A DNA stretch of 64,000 nucleotides from JACSRF01 sp964504445 (GTDB taxonomy: Bacteria; Chloroflexota; Anaerolineae; Promineifilales; Promineifilaceae): positions 28,568 through 92,567 of the forward strand of contig CAZDEO010000009.1 of the NCBI GenBank assembly GCA_964504445.1, in the 5' to 3' direction. The notes under the pieces were generated by a model that saw only the letters and a list, made by a program, of their open reading frames with translations, ran no database searches and had not been told where the DNA came from. Shown here one piece after another: positions 52,253 to 61,008 of the stretch. Numbering within the stretch: position 1 is the stretch's first letter; each line of letters begins with the position of its first letter. The position numbers and the translations under genes were made by a program.

Positions 52253-53167
52253 TCAAGGAAGGTTGTGGGGGGTGGATTCGAGAAGGGCAATTTCTTGCCG
52301 GGTTTGGGCCGCCAGATTTGCCAGCAGGGCTTGCAATTGTTTGAGCTGATCGAGGCGCTGTTGTTGGGCAACGGCCGTTTCTCTTCCATGACCTCCCCCC
52401 GACAGCGGCATATCCGTCTGAATTTGTTGCAGCAATGCCCGTGTACGTTTGCCAGGTGTCACGTTTAGCTCCTTGCGCAATATTTCGGCACACCGCTCAT
52501 ATTGGCGCAGCGCTTCTGTGCGGTTATCAGAAAGGTAGAAGAGGCGCATCAGGCAGCGATGCGTCCGTTCACGGGCGGGATCAATGCGCAAAATTCGCAG
52601 ACCATGCTCAATACCCGACTCGTATTCCCCACGACATTCACAATAATGCAGCAGCTTATCCAGCATTACCAGGTACATGTGCTGGAATCGTTCCCGTTCA
52701 AACAAGCACCAATCCTGATACCACCCATAGAGCAGTTCCCCGTGGTACAAAGAGACGGCCTGCGCCAATTCTTGCGCCAGGTCTTCCTCTAAATCACACC
52801 CACGGAGGGAGAGACTGCGGGTGTAGGCGGCTTCAAAAACAGCGACGTCCAGCCACAACCCGGCGTGGCTGTTGAGCTGAATGGAGTTGTTGTCGGCCTG
52901 GATCAGGTTTACGGCCGTAGCGGGCAAATAGGCATCTAACGTATTATGCAACTGCCACAATGCCTTGCGCAGGTAACTGCGAGCCTGCGTAAGAGGATTA
53001 TCTTGCCACAGCAGCGCAGCCAGTCTGTCCCGCGGAATCGCGCGGTCCCGATAAAGCAGCAGGTAGCTAAACAACTCCTGAGTTTTGCAGCTATCAAATC
53101 CTTGTACAGATTGGGATTGGCACTCTACGCAGAGTTGACCAAAGAGAGAAATCTGGAGCATGCCCAT
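52253..53167 (-). CDS. BTAD/SARP-family transcriptional regulator of the eCIS locus
   Basis: A 304-residue protein. It has an N-terminal winged-helix-like part (about 1-90: LQISLFGQLCVECQ, LLLYRDRAIPRDRLAALLWQD, ARSYLRKALWQLHNTL) and a bacterial transcriptional activator domain (about 100-250). The latter has FEAAYTRSLSL, LYHGELLYGWYQDWCLFERERF and ARERTHRCLMRLFYLSDNRTEALRQYERC. The last 40 residues are Gln/Leu-rich and helical. It is the promoter-proximal gene of the locus and probably its activator. The ATG at 53167 has AAAGGAG eight bases before it. There are 150 bases to the next gene, room for a promoter. Confidence 0.88.
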   Translation of the reverse strand: MGMLQISLFGQLCVECQSQSVQGFDSCKTQELFSYLLLYRDRAIPRDRLAALLWQDNPLTQARSYLRKALWQLHNTLDAYLPATAVNLIQADNNSIQLNSHAGLWLDVAVFEAAYTRSLSLRGCDLEEDLAQELAQAVSLYHGELLYGWYQDWCLFERERFQHMYLVMLDKLLHYCECRGEYESGIEHGLRILRIDPARERTHRCLMRLFYLSDNRTEALRQYERCAEILRKELNVTPGKRTRALLQQIQTDMPLSGGGHGRETAVAQQQRLDQLKQLQALLANLAAQTRQEIALLESTPHNLP

Positions 53168-53406
53168 GGAAATTACTCCTTTGTACCGGTGAGGCCTGGT
53201 AAATTCACGCACGCCAAATAGTGGGGACGCCTAATGATTCCTGCAAAAATGGAATGGTGGACTATGGTTTACACTGCGTTGTGTGGTGGGCTATATGCTG
53301 TGGTAAGTGCAGCGGGGCTGTCGCAGTAGTTTTCATTGTAAAGGAATCCACCGTGACTATCAACCGCCAATTTGAAAACCAGCAGGCGCCGGTTTGGGCG
53401 TCAGCC

Positions 53407-53442
53407 AGCCCCACTTGAAATCCAGAGATTCTAAATGGGGCT
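53407..53442. terminator. Hairpin between peptidase gene and eCIS regulator
   Basis: AGCCCCA (53407-53413) pairs with TGGGGCT (53436-53442), with inner AAAT/ATTT-like pairing. It lies just downstream of the S9 peptidase stop on the minus strand. No long T-tract, so moderate support. The rest of the gap 53168-53449 holds the upstream region of the regulator. Confidence 0.45.
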
Positions 53443-53449
53443 ATGCGAA

Positions 53450-55291
53450 TCAGTGTAAAAAGCGGTTTAAGAATTGGATGATGGCCGGATAAGCCACTTC
53501 CTTATTTTTGAGCTTCGCCAATCCGTGTCCCTCATCATCAAAAACGAGAAAGTCTACTGGTACGCCCCGTTTTTCCAGGGCGGCGACCAGTTGTTCAGCT
53601 TCGCTCAAGGGCACGCGGGGGTCATTGGCGCCGTGTATGACCATGAGCGGTGCGGTAATGCGCTCAACCTGGTTGAGGGGGGAGATGGATTGCAGGAATT
53701 CGCGGTGTTGGGCCAGGCTACCATACTCTGATTCTCGGTGGCTGCGGCGGTAGTCGCTGGTGTTTTCCAGGAAGGTGACGAAGTTGCTGATGCCTACGAT
53801 GTCTACGCCAGCCGCCCACAAATCGGGGTACGTGGTGAGAGCAGAGAGTACCATGAACCCGCCGTAGCTGCCGCCATATACGGCGATGCGCTCGCCATCA
53901 AAAGCGGGTTGGGCCTTGAGCCAATAGGCGGCGTGGGCCAGGTCGGCTACGGAGTCCATGCGCTTCTCCACGTCGTCCAGGTGGCTGTAGGCCCGGCCGT
54001 ATCCCGTGGAACCTCTCACGTTTGGGGCCAGCACCGCATACCCGTGATGCACCAGGTATTCGGCCAGGAAGTTGAAGTAGGGGCGGAACTGGCTTTCTGG
54101 GCCACCGTGCACCATGACCACTACCGGCAGCGGCTGGTTGGCGCCATTTGCTGGTTTGTACAGCCAGGCGGGAATCTGACGGCCGTCAAAGGTAGGATAG
54201 TGAATGAGTTCCGGAGCCACAAAGCGGTTGGCGGGGATGCCGCCATGGGGCATGCGCGTGACGGCTTGCACAGTGTCGTCGTCTAAGTCCAGGTTCCAAA
54301 GGTAAATGTCGCTGGTGCGGGTGGCGCTGGTGTAAGAAAAGGCCAGGCGGCGCGAGTCGGGCGAAAATTCGAGGGCGCCATCGTACCAGCCCACCAGGCC
54401 GGGCGCGTCTTCCGGCAGGGGGGCAGGCCGGGAAAGGCCCATGCCTAGATCAATGAGTTCCAGCTTGCTACGGCCGTTTTCGTTGATGCTGAAGGCCAGG
54501 TAACGGCCGTTGGGCGATAACGCCATTAGCTCTACGTCCCAATTGGGGGTCACCAACTTTTCCCAGGCCAGGGTGGCTAAATCTAGCCGCGCCACGTGCA
54601 GAAAGTCCGAGTCTAGGTCGGTAATGGTGTAGAGGAAACGGCCGTCTTTACTGTAGGCAAGCTGCATAAATTGGGCCGTTTTGTCCGGCGGGTTGAGCTG
54701 GCGCACCTGCCCCGTGCTCAGGTCTACCTCCAGCAAGTCATGGTCGGCAGAGCGGGCCATGCGTATAAGGGCTACCCGTTGTCCGTTGGGCGCAAAGCGC
54801 TGCCCGTGCAGGTAGCCTGGTTCTTCGTGCTGCCACAACAATTCCGCCGCGCCGCCAGACATGGGCTGGCGGTACAGGTCAAACTGCCCCGGATGCCGCC
54901 GGTTGGCGGAGAAGAGCAAAAATTGGCCGTCCGCTGACCATTCGCCGGGAATGTGCAGCGCCTGCTCAAAGCCTGCCGAGAGAAAAACCTCTTCACCACT
55001 GTCCAGGTGAAGTAGGAACATCTGCGCGTTTTCGTTGCCGCCCACGTCGTGGGTGAAAAAGAGGCGGTTGTCTCCGGCCACGGGCGAGAGTTTAGCGCTC
55101 ATCACCCGGTCTACGGCAAAAGTTACCTGGTCGGGCCAGGGGATGGTGTGGGCTGCGGCCTCCAGGTCAATGCGCCACGCCTGGGGCATGCCGGTGGCGT
55201 TGCTGAGGAAAGAGAGGAAACGGCCGTTGCCCGAGAAGCTGGGCAGGTAGGCCATTTGCACGTTCAGGTAGCGGGAAATTGGGTAGGTCAT
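53450..55291 (-). CDS. S9 family prolyl oligopeptidase-type serine peptidase
   Basis: A 613-residue peptidase. An N-terminal beta-propeller of TolB/WD-like repeats (about 1-350) precedes an alpha/beta-hydrolase domain. The catalytic Ser is in GGSYGGFMVLS, the Asp in GANDPRVPL, and the His in DEGHGLAK. HGGPESQFRPYFNF supplies the oxyanion region. No signal peptide, so cytoplasmic; it cleaves small peptides or acyl-peptides. The ATG at 55291 has TTGGAG seven bases upstream; an upstream in-frame ATG with a Cys-rich leader is rejected. It lies upstream of the eCIS regulator on the same strand. Confidence 0.93.
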   Translation of the reverse strand: MTYPISRYLNVQMAYLPSFSGNGRFLSFLSNATGMPQAWRIDLEAAAHTIPWPDQVTFAVDRVMSAKLSPVAGDNRLFFTHDVGGNENAQMFLLHLDSGEEVFLSAGFEQALHIPGEWSADGQFLLFSANRRHPGQFDLYRQPMSGGAAELLWQHEEPGYLHGQRFAPNGQRVALIRMARSADHDLLEVDLSTGQVRQLNPPDKTAQFMQLAYSKDGRFLYTITDLDSDFLHVARLDLATLAWEKLVTPNWDVELMALSPNGRYLAFSINENGRSKLELIDLGMGLSRPAPLPEDAPGLVGWYDGALEFSPDSRRLAFSYTSATRTSDIYLWNLDLDDDTVQAVTRMPHGGIPANRFVAPELIHYPTFDGRQIPAWLYKPANGANQPLPVVVMVHGGPESQFRPYFNFLAEYLVHHGYAVLAPNVRGSTGYGRAYSHLDDVEKRMDSVADLAHAAYWLKAQPAFDGERIAVYGGSYGGFMVLSALTTYPDLWAAGVDIVGISNFVTFLENTSDYRRSHRESEYGSLAQHREFLQSISPLNQVERITAPLMVIHGANDPRVPLSEAEQLVAALEKRGVPVDFLVFDDEGHGLAKLKNKEVAYPAIIQFLNRFLH

Positions 55292-55468
55292 GGTTAAACT
55301 CCAAAAGTTTTGTTTGTAAGGGCAAAGAAGACAAAGCATAACGCAAAGGATCAAAGTTTGAAAGGGTAAAGGTTCTGCTTCTTTGTTTCTTTAGCCCTTT
55401 TGCGATAAGTGCTTGGAATACCGCCTTAGAGGGTGAAAACGGCCGTTTTTCGTGGTAAGCTCTCCATC

Positions 55469-56464
55469 ATGAAACAAGAACAAAGGTCACCATCGTCATC
55501 TCATCGTCCAACGCCGCGGGAGCTGCGTTTTAGCTTTTTGCTGCCTGTTGTCATCACCCTGGCGGTTTGGGTGGCCGGAGCCATTGTGCTGGTCATCTTC
55601 CCCACCCAGTTCAACTTGATTCTGGCGCTGCTGGTAGGCTTTAGCCTGGTTGTTTACCTGGTGTATTGGACGCGCAAAGAGCGGCGCAGCCTGCAAGTCA
55701 TAGCCGTCCTCTTTGCCTTGCCTGCCCTGGCGGGCATTACCTGGGGTATGATCCAGGGAAATTTGGGCTATACCTTTTTGGGGTTAGGCGTAACGGCCGT
55801 ACTGCTTTTCCTGCAGCGCCTGCTCAACACGCCCATCTCCTACCGCGCTGCCTATCGCCAATGGGTGCAGGGCAACCAGGAAGAAGCCCTGGACCTGATC
55901 AACCGTTCCATTGCCGCCCGCCCTGATTTTTGGCAATCCTACCAGCTCCGCGCCCTCATCTATCTGCAATCCATGAACTTCCAGCATGCCGAAAAAGACG
56001 CTCGCGCTGCTTTGGAGCGCAAGCCCAACGCCCACCCCGTTTACAATACCCTGGGGCAAATTTACCTGGCGCAAAATCGCTTTGCTGAGGCGGAAGAGGC
56101 GTATATGGCCGCTTTAGAGTTAGCTCCTGATTATGCGCTGTACAACTTTCACCTGGGCCTGAGCCGCTACCGGTTGGAAAAATATCGCCCCGCCGCAGAG
56201 GCGCTGGCCGCGGCCAGCCAGGGCACGCTGCCCATGGCGGAGCATGACGTGCAGGTGTATTATTTTTTGGCCCGCAGCCTGGAGCAGCTTGGCGAGACGG
56301 CCAAAGCGCAAGAGGCGTGGGCGTTGATGGCGCGGTTTCAGGAGGGGCTGGCGGCGCTGCGGCGCGACCTGGAGAATCAGCCGGATTACCCCCACGTGGC
56401 GCTGCTGCGGGCTGACGTGGCGGAGATGCGCCAACGCATGAAGGAGGAGACGGCCGATGGTTGA
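55469..56464 (+). CDS. Membrane-anchored TPR protein
   Basis: A 331-residue protein. Four hydrophobic segments (about 22-115) follow a basic, Ser/Pro-rich N-terminus. TPR repeats (about 125-300) include ALDLINRSIAARPDFWQSY, AEKDARAALERKPNAHPVYNTLGQIYLAQ and FAEAEEAYMAALELAPDYALY. It probably acts as a scaffold at the inner membrane face. The ATG at 55469 is chosen from the Lys-rich start; the ribosome site is weak, and an upstream ATG at 55433 in the same frame spans an ACGGCCGT. It overlaps the next gene by eight bases. Confidence 0.75.
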   Translation: MKQEQRSPSSSHRPTPRELRFSFLLPVVITLAVWVAGAIVLVIFPTQFNLILALLVGFSLVVYLVYWTRKERRSLQVIAVLFALPALAGITWGMIQGNLGYTFLGLGVTAVLLFLQRLLNTPISYRAAYRQWVQGNQEEALDLINRSIAARPDFWQSYQLRALIYLQSMNFQHAEKDARAALERKPNAHPVYNTLGQIYLAQNRFAEAEEAYMAALELAPDYALYNFHLGLSRYRLEKYRPAAEALAAASQGTLPMAEHDVQVYYFLARSLEQLGETAKAQEAWALMARFQEGLAALRRDLENQPDYPHVALLRADVAEMRQRMKEETADG

Positions 56465-56720
56465 GCCGCGCTATGAGCTGCTGAAAACGGCCGTGCTGGC
56501 CTTGGCCGCGGAAATGGAGGAGATGCACAGCCGTTATGTGCAGCTAGCCCGCCACGACCCGTACCTGGCCCAATCTTACCGCATGGCTGCGGACCAACTG
56601 CGACGGCTGGTAACGGCCGTAGAGAACCAGGATGTACCGGCGGAAACGGCTGTGGCCGCCGCCCTCGCTCGCCAGGCCCACCTCAAAGCCATGATTGCCG
56701 CTGGAGAAGTAGAAAGCTAA
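56457..56720 (+). CDS. Small helical protein of unknown function
   Basis: An 87-residue, probably fully helical protein: LLKTAVLALAAEMEEMHSRYVQLA, DPYLAQSYRMAADQLRRLV. It contains two full palindromes and an imperfect third (codons TAV near residues 11 and 53). It overlaps the TPR gene by eight bases and is followed after 60 bases by the deiminase-hydrolase fusion. Family not recognised. Confidence 0.65.
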   Translation: MVEPRYELLKTAVLALAAEMEEMHSRYVQLARHDPYLAQSYRMAADQLRRLVTAVENQDVPAETAVAAALARQAHLKAMIAAGEVES

Positions 56721-56780
56721 AGCTAGAGTTAGAGGCTGCTCTTCTTCCTCTCGCTCTTGCTCTTGCCAGGAGGACACCCC

Positions 56781-58400
56781 ATGAAATATTACGGTAGCCA
56801 AAGCATGGTCGCGCCATTGAAGCATGTGCTGGTGCGCCGCCCCGACAGCGCCTTTGCCGTAGACGACCCGCAGAAGTGGCACTATGCCGCCCGCCCCAAC
56901 CTGACCGTCGCTCAGCGCGAACACGACGCCTTTGTAGAAATACTGCGTCAGGCCAGCGTGCGCGTCTCTTACCACGACGAGCCGCTGCCCACCCACGCCG
57001 ACGCCATTTTTGTCCATGATCCCGTGCTCATTTCTAAGCAAGGGGCCATTATCTTGAAAATGGGCAAGGCGCTGCGTCAAGGCGAAGAAGCGGCCATCGC
57101 TGCGCAAATGGAAAAGCTGGAAATTCCCATTCATTACGTGCTGCATAGCGACGCCCGCGCCGAGGGGGGCGATTTGATGTGGATTGATGAGCAGACTTTG
57201 GCCGTAGGGCAAGGCTTCCGCACCAATGCCGAAGGGCTGCGCCAGCTTGAAGAGGCCTTTTCCGGGACGGGCGTGACGCTGATTCCCGTGCCCCTGCCTT
57301 ATTACCAGGGGCCAGAAGCGTGCCTGCACCTGATGTCTTTTATCAGCATGGTGGCCGAAGATTTGGCCGTCATTTACCCCCCGCTGATGCCCATTCCCTT
57401 TTATGAGTTTTTGCAGGAGCGGGGCATCCAGTTTGTGGAGGTGCCTGATGCGGAATTTGCTACCATGGGGCCGAATGTGCTGGCTGTTGCGCCGCGACAG
57501 TGCGTGATGCTGGCGGGCAACCCCATCACACAGCAGCGGCTGGAGGCGGCCGGCTGCCAGGTGTGGACGTACCAGGGGGATGAGATTTCGCTGAAGGCGG
57601 AGGGGGGCGCGACGTGTCTGACACGGCCGTTGCTGCGCACCGAACTGCCATACCCCATCGTCAATCCCCATTTGCCCGGCGAAGCTTTCTTTTGGGAAGG
57701 CGGCCCGGTAGGCGTGCTGCTGCTCCATGGCCTGACGGCGACCACGGCGGAGGTACGGCCGTTGGCCCACATTCTGCAGGGCAAAGGGTACACAGTAGCC
57801 GGGCCGCTGCTGCCCGGCCACGGCACCAAGCCCGAAGACCTCAACCGCGTTACCTGGTCTGACTGGATTTGGGAGGCGGAGCAGGCGTACCAATACCTGG
57901 CAACCGTTTGCGATCGCGTTTTTGTGGGGGGCGAGTCTACGGGCGCCGTCATTGCCTTGTACCTCGCCAGTCAGCATCCGGAAATCGCCGGCGTGCTCAA
58001 CTACGCGCCAGCCATCCAACTGGCCCTAGACACGCCTGACATGGTGCGCCTATACGCCGCCGCGCCGTTTATGGAATTTGTGCCCAAATCTAACTCTGGC
58101 GGTCATCCTCGCTGGCAAGGCTATCCCGTCAACCCGCTCAAAGGGGTGATTGAGCTGGTGCGTCTGGGGCGCGAAGTGCGGCGGCGGCTGCCTCTCATCG
58201 AGCAGCCTATCCTGGTGGTGCAAGGGCGGCACGACACTACCATTGACCCGCAAAGCGGCGAAATTATCCTGGAAGGGGCCGCATCAGAAGTGAAAGAACT
58301 GCACTGGATGGAAAACTCCACCCACGTGGTGATCATTGACGAGGAGTTGGAGAAGATTGGGGAAATCACCCTGCGCTTTATGCAAAACGCATTGGCATAA
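56781..58400 (+). CDS. Fusion of arginine deiminase-like and alpha/beta-hydrolase domains
   Basis: A 539-residue two-domain protein. Residues about 1-295 belong to the amidinotransferase/deiminase fold: start MVAPLKHVLVRRP, ADAIFVHDPVLIS, the AEGGDLMWID acidic motif, ACLHLMSFISM with the active-site His, and the nucleophile GGATCLTRPLLR (Cys near 279). Residues about 305-539 are an alpha/beta hydrolase: oxyanion HGLTATTAEVRP, nucleophile GGESTGAV (Ser near 384), GRHDTTID (Asp near 484), and NSTHVVIID (His near 514). This looks like esterase/Est30 types. Both triads look complete. The ATG at 56781 has AGGAGG before it. No frameshift joins the halves. Confidence 0.88.
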   Translation: MKYYGSQSMVAPLKHVLVRRPDSAFAVDDPQKWHYAARPNLTVAQREHDAFVEILRQASVRVSYHDEPLPTHADAIFVHDPVLISKQGAIILKMGKALRQGEEAAIAAQMEKLEIPIHYVLHSDARAEGGDLMWIDEQTLAVGQGFRTNAEGLRQLEEAFSGTGVTLIPVPLPYYQGPEACLHLMSFISMVAEDLAVIYPPLMPIPFYEFLQERGIQFVEVPDAEFATMGPNVLAVAPRQCVMLAGNPITQQRLEAAGCQVWTYQGDEISLKAEGGATCLTRPLLRTELPYPIVNPHLPGEAFFWEGGPVGVLLLHGLTATTAEVRPLAHILQGKGYTVAGPLLPGHGTKPEDLNRVTWSDWIWEAEQAYQYLATVCDRVFVGGESTGAVIALYLASQHPEIAGVLNYAPAIQLALDTPDMVRLYAAAPFMEFVPKSNSGGHPRWQGYPVNPLKGVIELVRLGREVRRRLPLIEQPILVVQGRHDTTIDPQSGEIILEGAASEVKELHWMENSTHVVIIDEELEKIGEITLRFMQNALA

Positions 58401-58402
58401 CC

Positions 58403-58837
58403 TTATTGCACCTCTTGTTCCTCTATCCAGGATAATATTTCCTGTGCAAACAAGGGGAAGGCTGTCAGCCCTTTCTGGTGCCTTTCCCAAACTTGCTGGG
58501 GGTCAATTTCTTGATAGAGGTGTACCAAGATGTTGCGGAAGCTACCCAGGCCACGTAATTTTTGGTAAAGCTGGTCGGAAATAACGCCTTTGCTGACCAA
58601 TCCAGCCAGGCTCTCCTCGTATGTTGTGGGGTAGTCGCCAAAATGCGCGGTTAAAATGTGGTTGGCAATATCCAAAATGAGGGAAGCAGCAGCAATCAGC
58701 CCGCGCTCGATCACCCATCTTTGGGGTAGATTGCTTTGTATGTCTGACGCTGAGAGGTTTCTGTAACGGGCCAATTCTTGCAAAACTACATCCAATTCTT
58801 TTAGCCGCGTGGTGATGCTGTCTCGTTTTATGACCAT
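58403..58837 (-). CDS. hepT: HepT-like HEPN ribonuclease toxin
   Basis: A 144-residue all-helical HEPN protein with the catalytic RNase motif RNILVHLY (the R-x4-H-x-Y signature) near residue 103. Preceding helices are SLILDIANHILTAHFG and VISDQLYQKLRGLGSF. It is the toxin of the MntA-HepT pair and overlaps the nucleotidyltransferase gene by ten bases. The MNT partner AMPylates a HEPN Tyr to neutralise it. It is convergent with the fusion gene and separated from it by two bases. Confidence 0.92.
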   Translation of the reverse strand: MVIKRDSITTRLKELDVVLQELARYRNLSASDIQSNLPQRWVIERGLIAAASLILDIANHILTAHFGDYPTTYEESLAGLVSKGVISDQLYQKLRGLGSFRNILVHLYQEIDPQQVWERHQKGLTAFPLFAQEILSWIEEQEVQ

Positions 58838-59259
58838 GTGGCGAACCTCTCTTTCATTAACCGCTCTTGTTCGCGCCGCAGGTAGTTGGTGTCCTGGTAT
58901 TGACGAATAGTTGCTAACTCAAACTCGAGCCGCCGGGTGGACGGTTGGGCCAACAGGCATTGCCCCGTGCGGATAATTTCCATCTTCAGAGTGGGGGGGG
59001 CGCGGCGCAAATCAACCAGGTCAATGCGCTCTGTGTTCAAAGTGTCGTAAAGGGTGGGCAATAGGTGAAACGGCCGTTTCTCTTCCGGCAGCAGCAAAGC
59101 CAAATCCACATCTTGGGGTTCTTCTGCGTGCGCCAGGGAACCAAAAAGATAGGCCAGTAAAACCCCTTCCTGGGTAAACAGCGGCACAAGCTGTTGTACC
59201 CGCTGGCGAATATCCGCTGGCAGCGGTTTGAATTTGTGCCATTTTTCCGCTGTAGCCAT
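58828..59259 (-). CDS. mntA: MntA-like nucleotidyltransferase antitoxin
   Basis: A 143-residue minimal nucleotidyltransferase. It has the catalytic GS-x8-DxD motif (GSLAHAEEPQDVDLALL, near residue 45) and a third Asp in IDLVDLRRA. The ATG at 59259 has TTGGAG eight bases upstream. It is the first gene of the toxin-antitoxin pair and ends ten bases inside hepT. It contains an 8-base G/C run (plus strand near 58993), otherwise normal. Antitoxin function by AMPylation of HepT is known for this family. Confidence 0.9.
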   Translation of the reverse strand: MATAEKWHKFKPLPADIRQRVQQLVPLFTQEGVLLAYLFGSLAHAEEPQDVDLALLLPEEKRPFHLLPTLYDTLNTERIDLVDLRRAPPTLKMEIIRTGQCLLAQPSTRRLEFELATIRQYQDTNYLRREQERLMKERFATWS

Positions 59260-59412
59260 ATCTGCGTCTCCAAGATTACGCACTCATTATATCATTTGCG
59301 CCATTTTTTATTCGTGAAGAACTAGAAAGCCGTAACCCGTCATCCGCTTTATTTTCCAGAGGCAGCGCCTGCGGATAACGGATTACGGATTACCGATTGC
59401 CGAATACGGGCA

Positions 59413-60927
59413 CTAACTCCCATCCCGAATGACGCGGCAGCCTTCAATGTCAAAAGTCACCGCGCCAATGCTCAGGCTGCTTTGGTCGCGGAAGCTGGCG
59501 ATGAACTGCATCAGGCGGTACACGTCGGCAAAGTTGGTAGCCAGCCCCACCGATACGCGAATAGCCCCCGCGCTTTTGTTACCGCGGTGCTGAATAATCT
59601 GCAAAAAGCGGGGCAGGTTGATGTCGGCGCCATTTTGTAGGCCGTAGAGCATGTCTTCGGCCGTTAGCCCCTCGGCAATTTCCCCTGTGCCGGGGTTGCA
59701 AAAGCAGCCGGTGCGCAGGGATATGTGGGCATAGTTGGCCAATTCCTCGATGCGCCGGTAATCTAGCAGCTTCTCGTCGGGGCCATACAGGTTGAAGGCG
59801 ATGGTGCCGCCGCGCATGGTGGTGTCTTTGGGGCCGTAAATGCGTACCAGGGGTTTGCCGTTGCTGTGGCGTAATTCGTATAGCGAATCAAGTAACCAAC
59901 CGGTGAGACAGCGCACGCGCTCGCTGATGGTTTCGATGCCGATGGATTGGATGTGTTCCAGGCCAATTTTAACGGCGGGGATGTTGAGGTAATCAATGGT
60001 GCCATCTTCAAAGGCGGCTTCGTTGGGGGCCAGGTAGTGGCCTTGCCCCTGGACGCTGGCAAAATTGACCGTGCCGCCAGCGAACCACGGCCGTTGCAAT
60101 TTGCCAAAAGCGCGGCGGTGAATGAGCAGTGCGCCGATGCCGGTGGGGTAGCCAAACATTTTGTAGAAGGACATGGAGACGAAGTCGGGCTGTACGGCCG
60201 TTAAGTCCAGGCGGTTGGTGGGCACAAAAGCGGCTACGTCCAGCAGCACATCCCAGCCCTTGCGGTGGGCCAGCTCCACGTACTCCAGCGGGTGCTTCAC
60301 GCCGGAAAAATTAGACTGGGCGGGGAAGGCAAAGAGGTGGGGGTATTCCGGGTTAATGGCGTCAAGCAGCGTTTCCAGTCGGGCGCGGTCAATGCGCAGG
60401 TTGGGGGTAGTGAGGGGGACGTAAGTAAAGCCTGCGCCCCGGCTGCGGGCAAATTCCCGAATGCCGTTGACGGAGTTATGGTTGTCGAAGGTGAGTAAGT
60501 ATTGGCCGCCCGGCTGGAACGGGTAAGATTCGCCAATGTGCTTCAGCGCGCCGCTGGCGTTGGCGGTAAAAACGGCAATGTACTTGTCGCGGGCATTGAA
60601 GTAGTCCAGAATGAACTGGCGGGTTTCTTCCACGCGCTCGGTCATAGCCAGGGAAGTGGGGTTAGCCGAATGGGGGTTGCCGAAGACGTGGGTGCGCAGC
60701 ATGGCAAAATGCTTTTCTAGCTGGGACTCGGCGTGCAGCCCACCGCCGGTGTAGTCCAGGTAGACCTGGTCTTGGGCGTCGAGGCGGTGGTAGTCGGTGC
60801 GGCGTAAATCGTCGAGGTGGCTGGTTTGGGCATAGGCGGGATAAGCTTGCCGGAATTGTTGGTAGGCAGCGGGCATGTTGGTGGGGGTGTAGGGGGAAAC
60901 GGCCGTTGCAGATGGGGTTGTGGTCAT
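59413..60927 (-). CDS. Class V aminotransferase-fold PLP protein (sulfurase/desulfurase-like)
   Basis: A 504-residue PLP enzyme of the aminotransferase class V group, similar to molybdenum cofactor sulfurase N-domains and cysteine desulfurases. YLDYTGGGLHAES resembles the first core motif, FTANASGALKHIGESYPF the cofactor site. VSMSFYKMFGYPTGIGALLIH contains the PLP Lys (near 260). A Cys-rich late loop RTGCFCNPG could be the sulfur-accepting site. Length and PLP region match; no MOSC domain is attached. GAGGAG lies before the ATG at 60927. Stand-alone gene next to the toxin-antitoxin pair. Confidence 0.82.
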   Translation of the reverse strand: MTTTPSATAVSPYTPTNMPAAYQQFRQAYPAYAQTSHLDDLRRTDYHRLDAQDQVYLDYTGGGLHAESQLEKHFAMLRTHVFGNPHSANPTSLAMTERVEETRQFILDYFNARDKYIAVFTANASGALKHIGESYPFQPGGQYLLTFDNHNSVNGIREFARSRGAGFTYVPLTTPNLRIDRARLETLLDAINPEYPHLFAFPAQSNFSGVKHPLEYVELAHRKGWDVLLDVAAFVPTNRLDLTAVQPDFVSMSFYKMFGYPTGIGALLIHRRAFGKLQRPWFAGGTVNFASVQGQGHYLAPNEAAFEDGTIDYLNIPAVKIGLEHIQSIGIETISERVRCLTGWLLDSLYELRHSNGKPLVRIYGPKDTTMRGGTIAFNLYGPDEKLLDYRRIEELANYAHISLRTGCFCNPGTGEIAEGLTAEDMLYGLQNGADINLPRFLQIIQHRGNKSAGAIRVSVGLATNFADVYRLMQFIASFRDQSSLSIGAVTFDIEGCRVIRDGS

Positions 60928-61008
60928 CTTTCGCTCCTCAATCAATCAAACGAATGTGCGATTTTGGTTCTAGTATCGTTTGCTGGAGGGAATCTGGCAA
61001 ATGTTGTG

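Larger units (their letters stand above)
27579..53167 (-). other. Extracellular contractile injection system (eCIS) locus
   Basis: About twenty co-directional genes with short or negative spacing encode a phage-tail-like contractile particle. There is a BTAD regulator, two small unknowns, sheath, tube, a gp26-like protein, a Pro-rich protein, DUF4255 terminator, AAA+ ATPase, a small protein and a DUF4157 protein. Then come CIS-tube, LysM, gp27-like and gp5-like spike parts, a small protein, gp25, two J-like baseplate proteins, a P2 I-like protein and a beta-helix giant. No capsid, terminase, integrase, lysis or T6SS membrane-complex gene is present. The set matches the eCIS superfamily (Afp/PVC/MAC and relatives) and not a prophage. 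Confidence 0.93.

Noticed and set aside
27579..53167. Prophage
   Set aside because: Tail-type genes only; no capsid, portal, terminase, integrase, holin or lysin was found, and the AAA+ ATPase, DUF4255 and DUF4157 genes mark an eCIS.
27579..53167. Type VI secretion system
   Set aside because: No TssJ/L/M membrane-complex genes and no paired TssB/TssC; the sheath is a single 516-residue protein of the phage/eCIS type.
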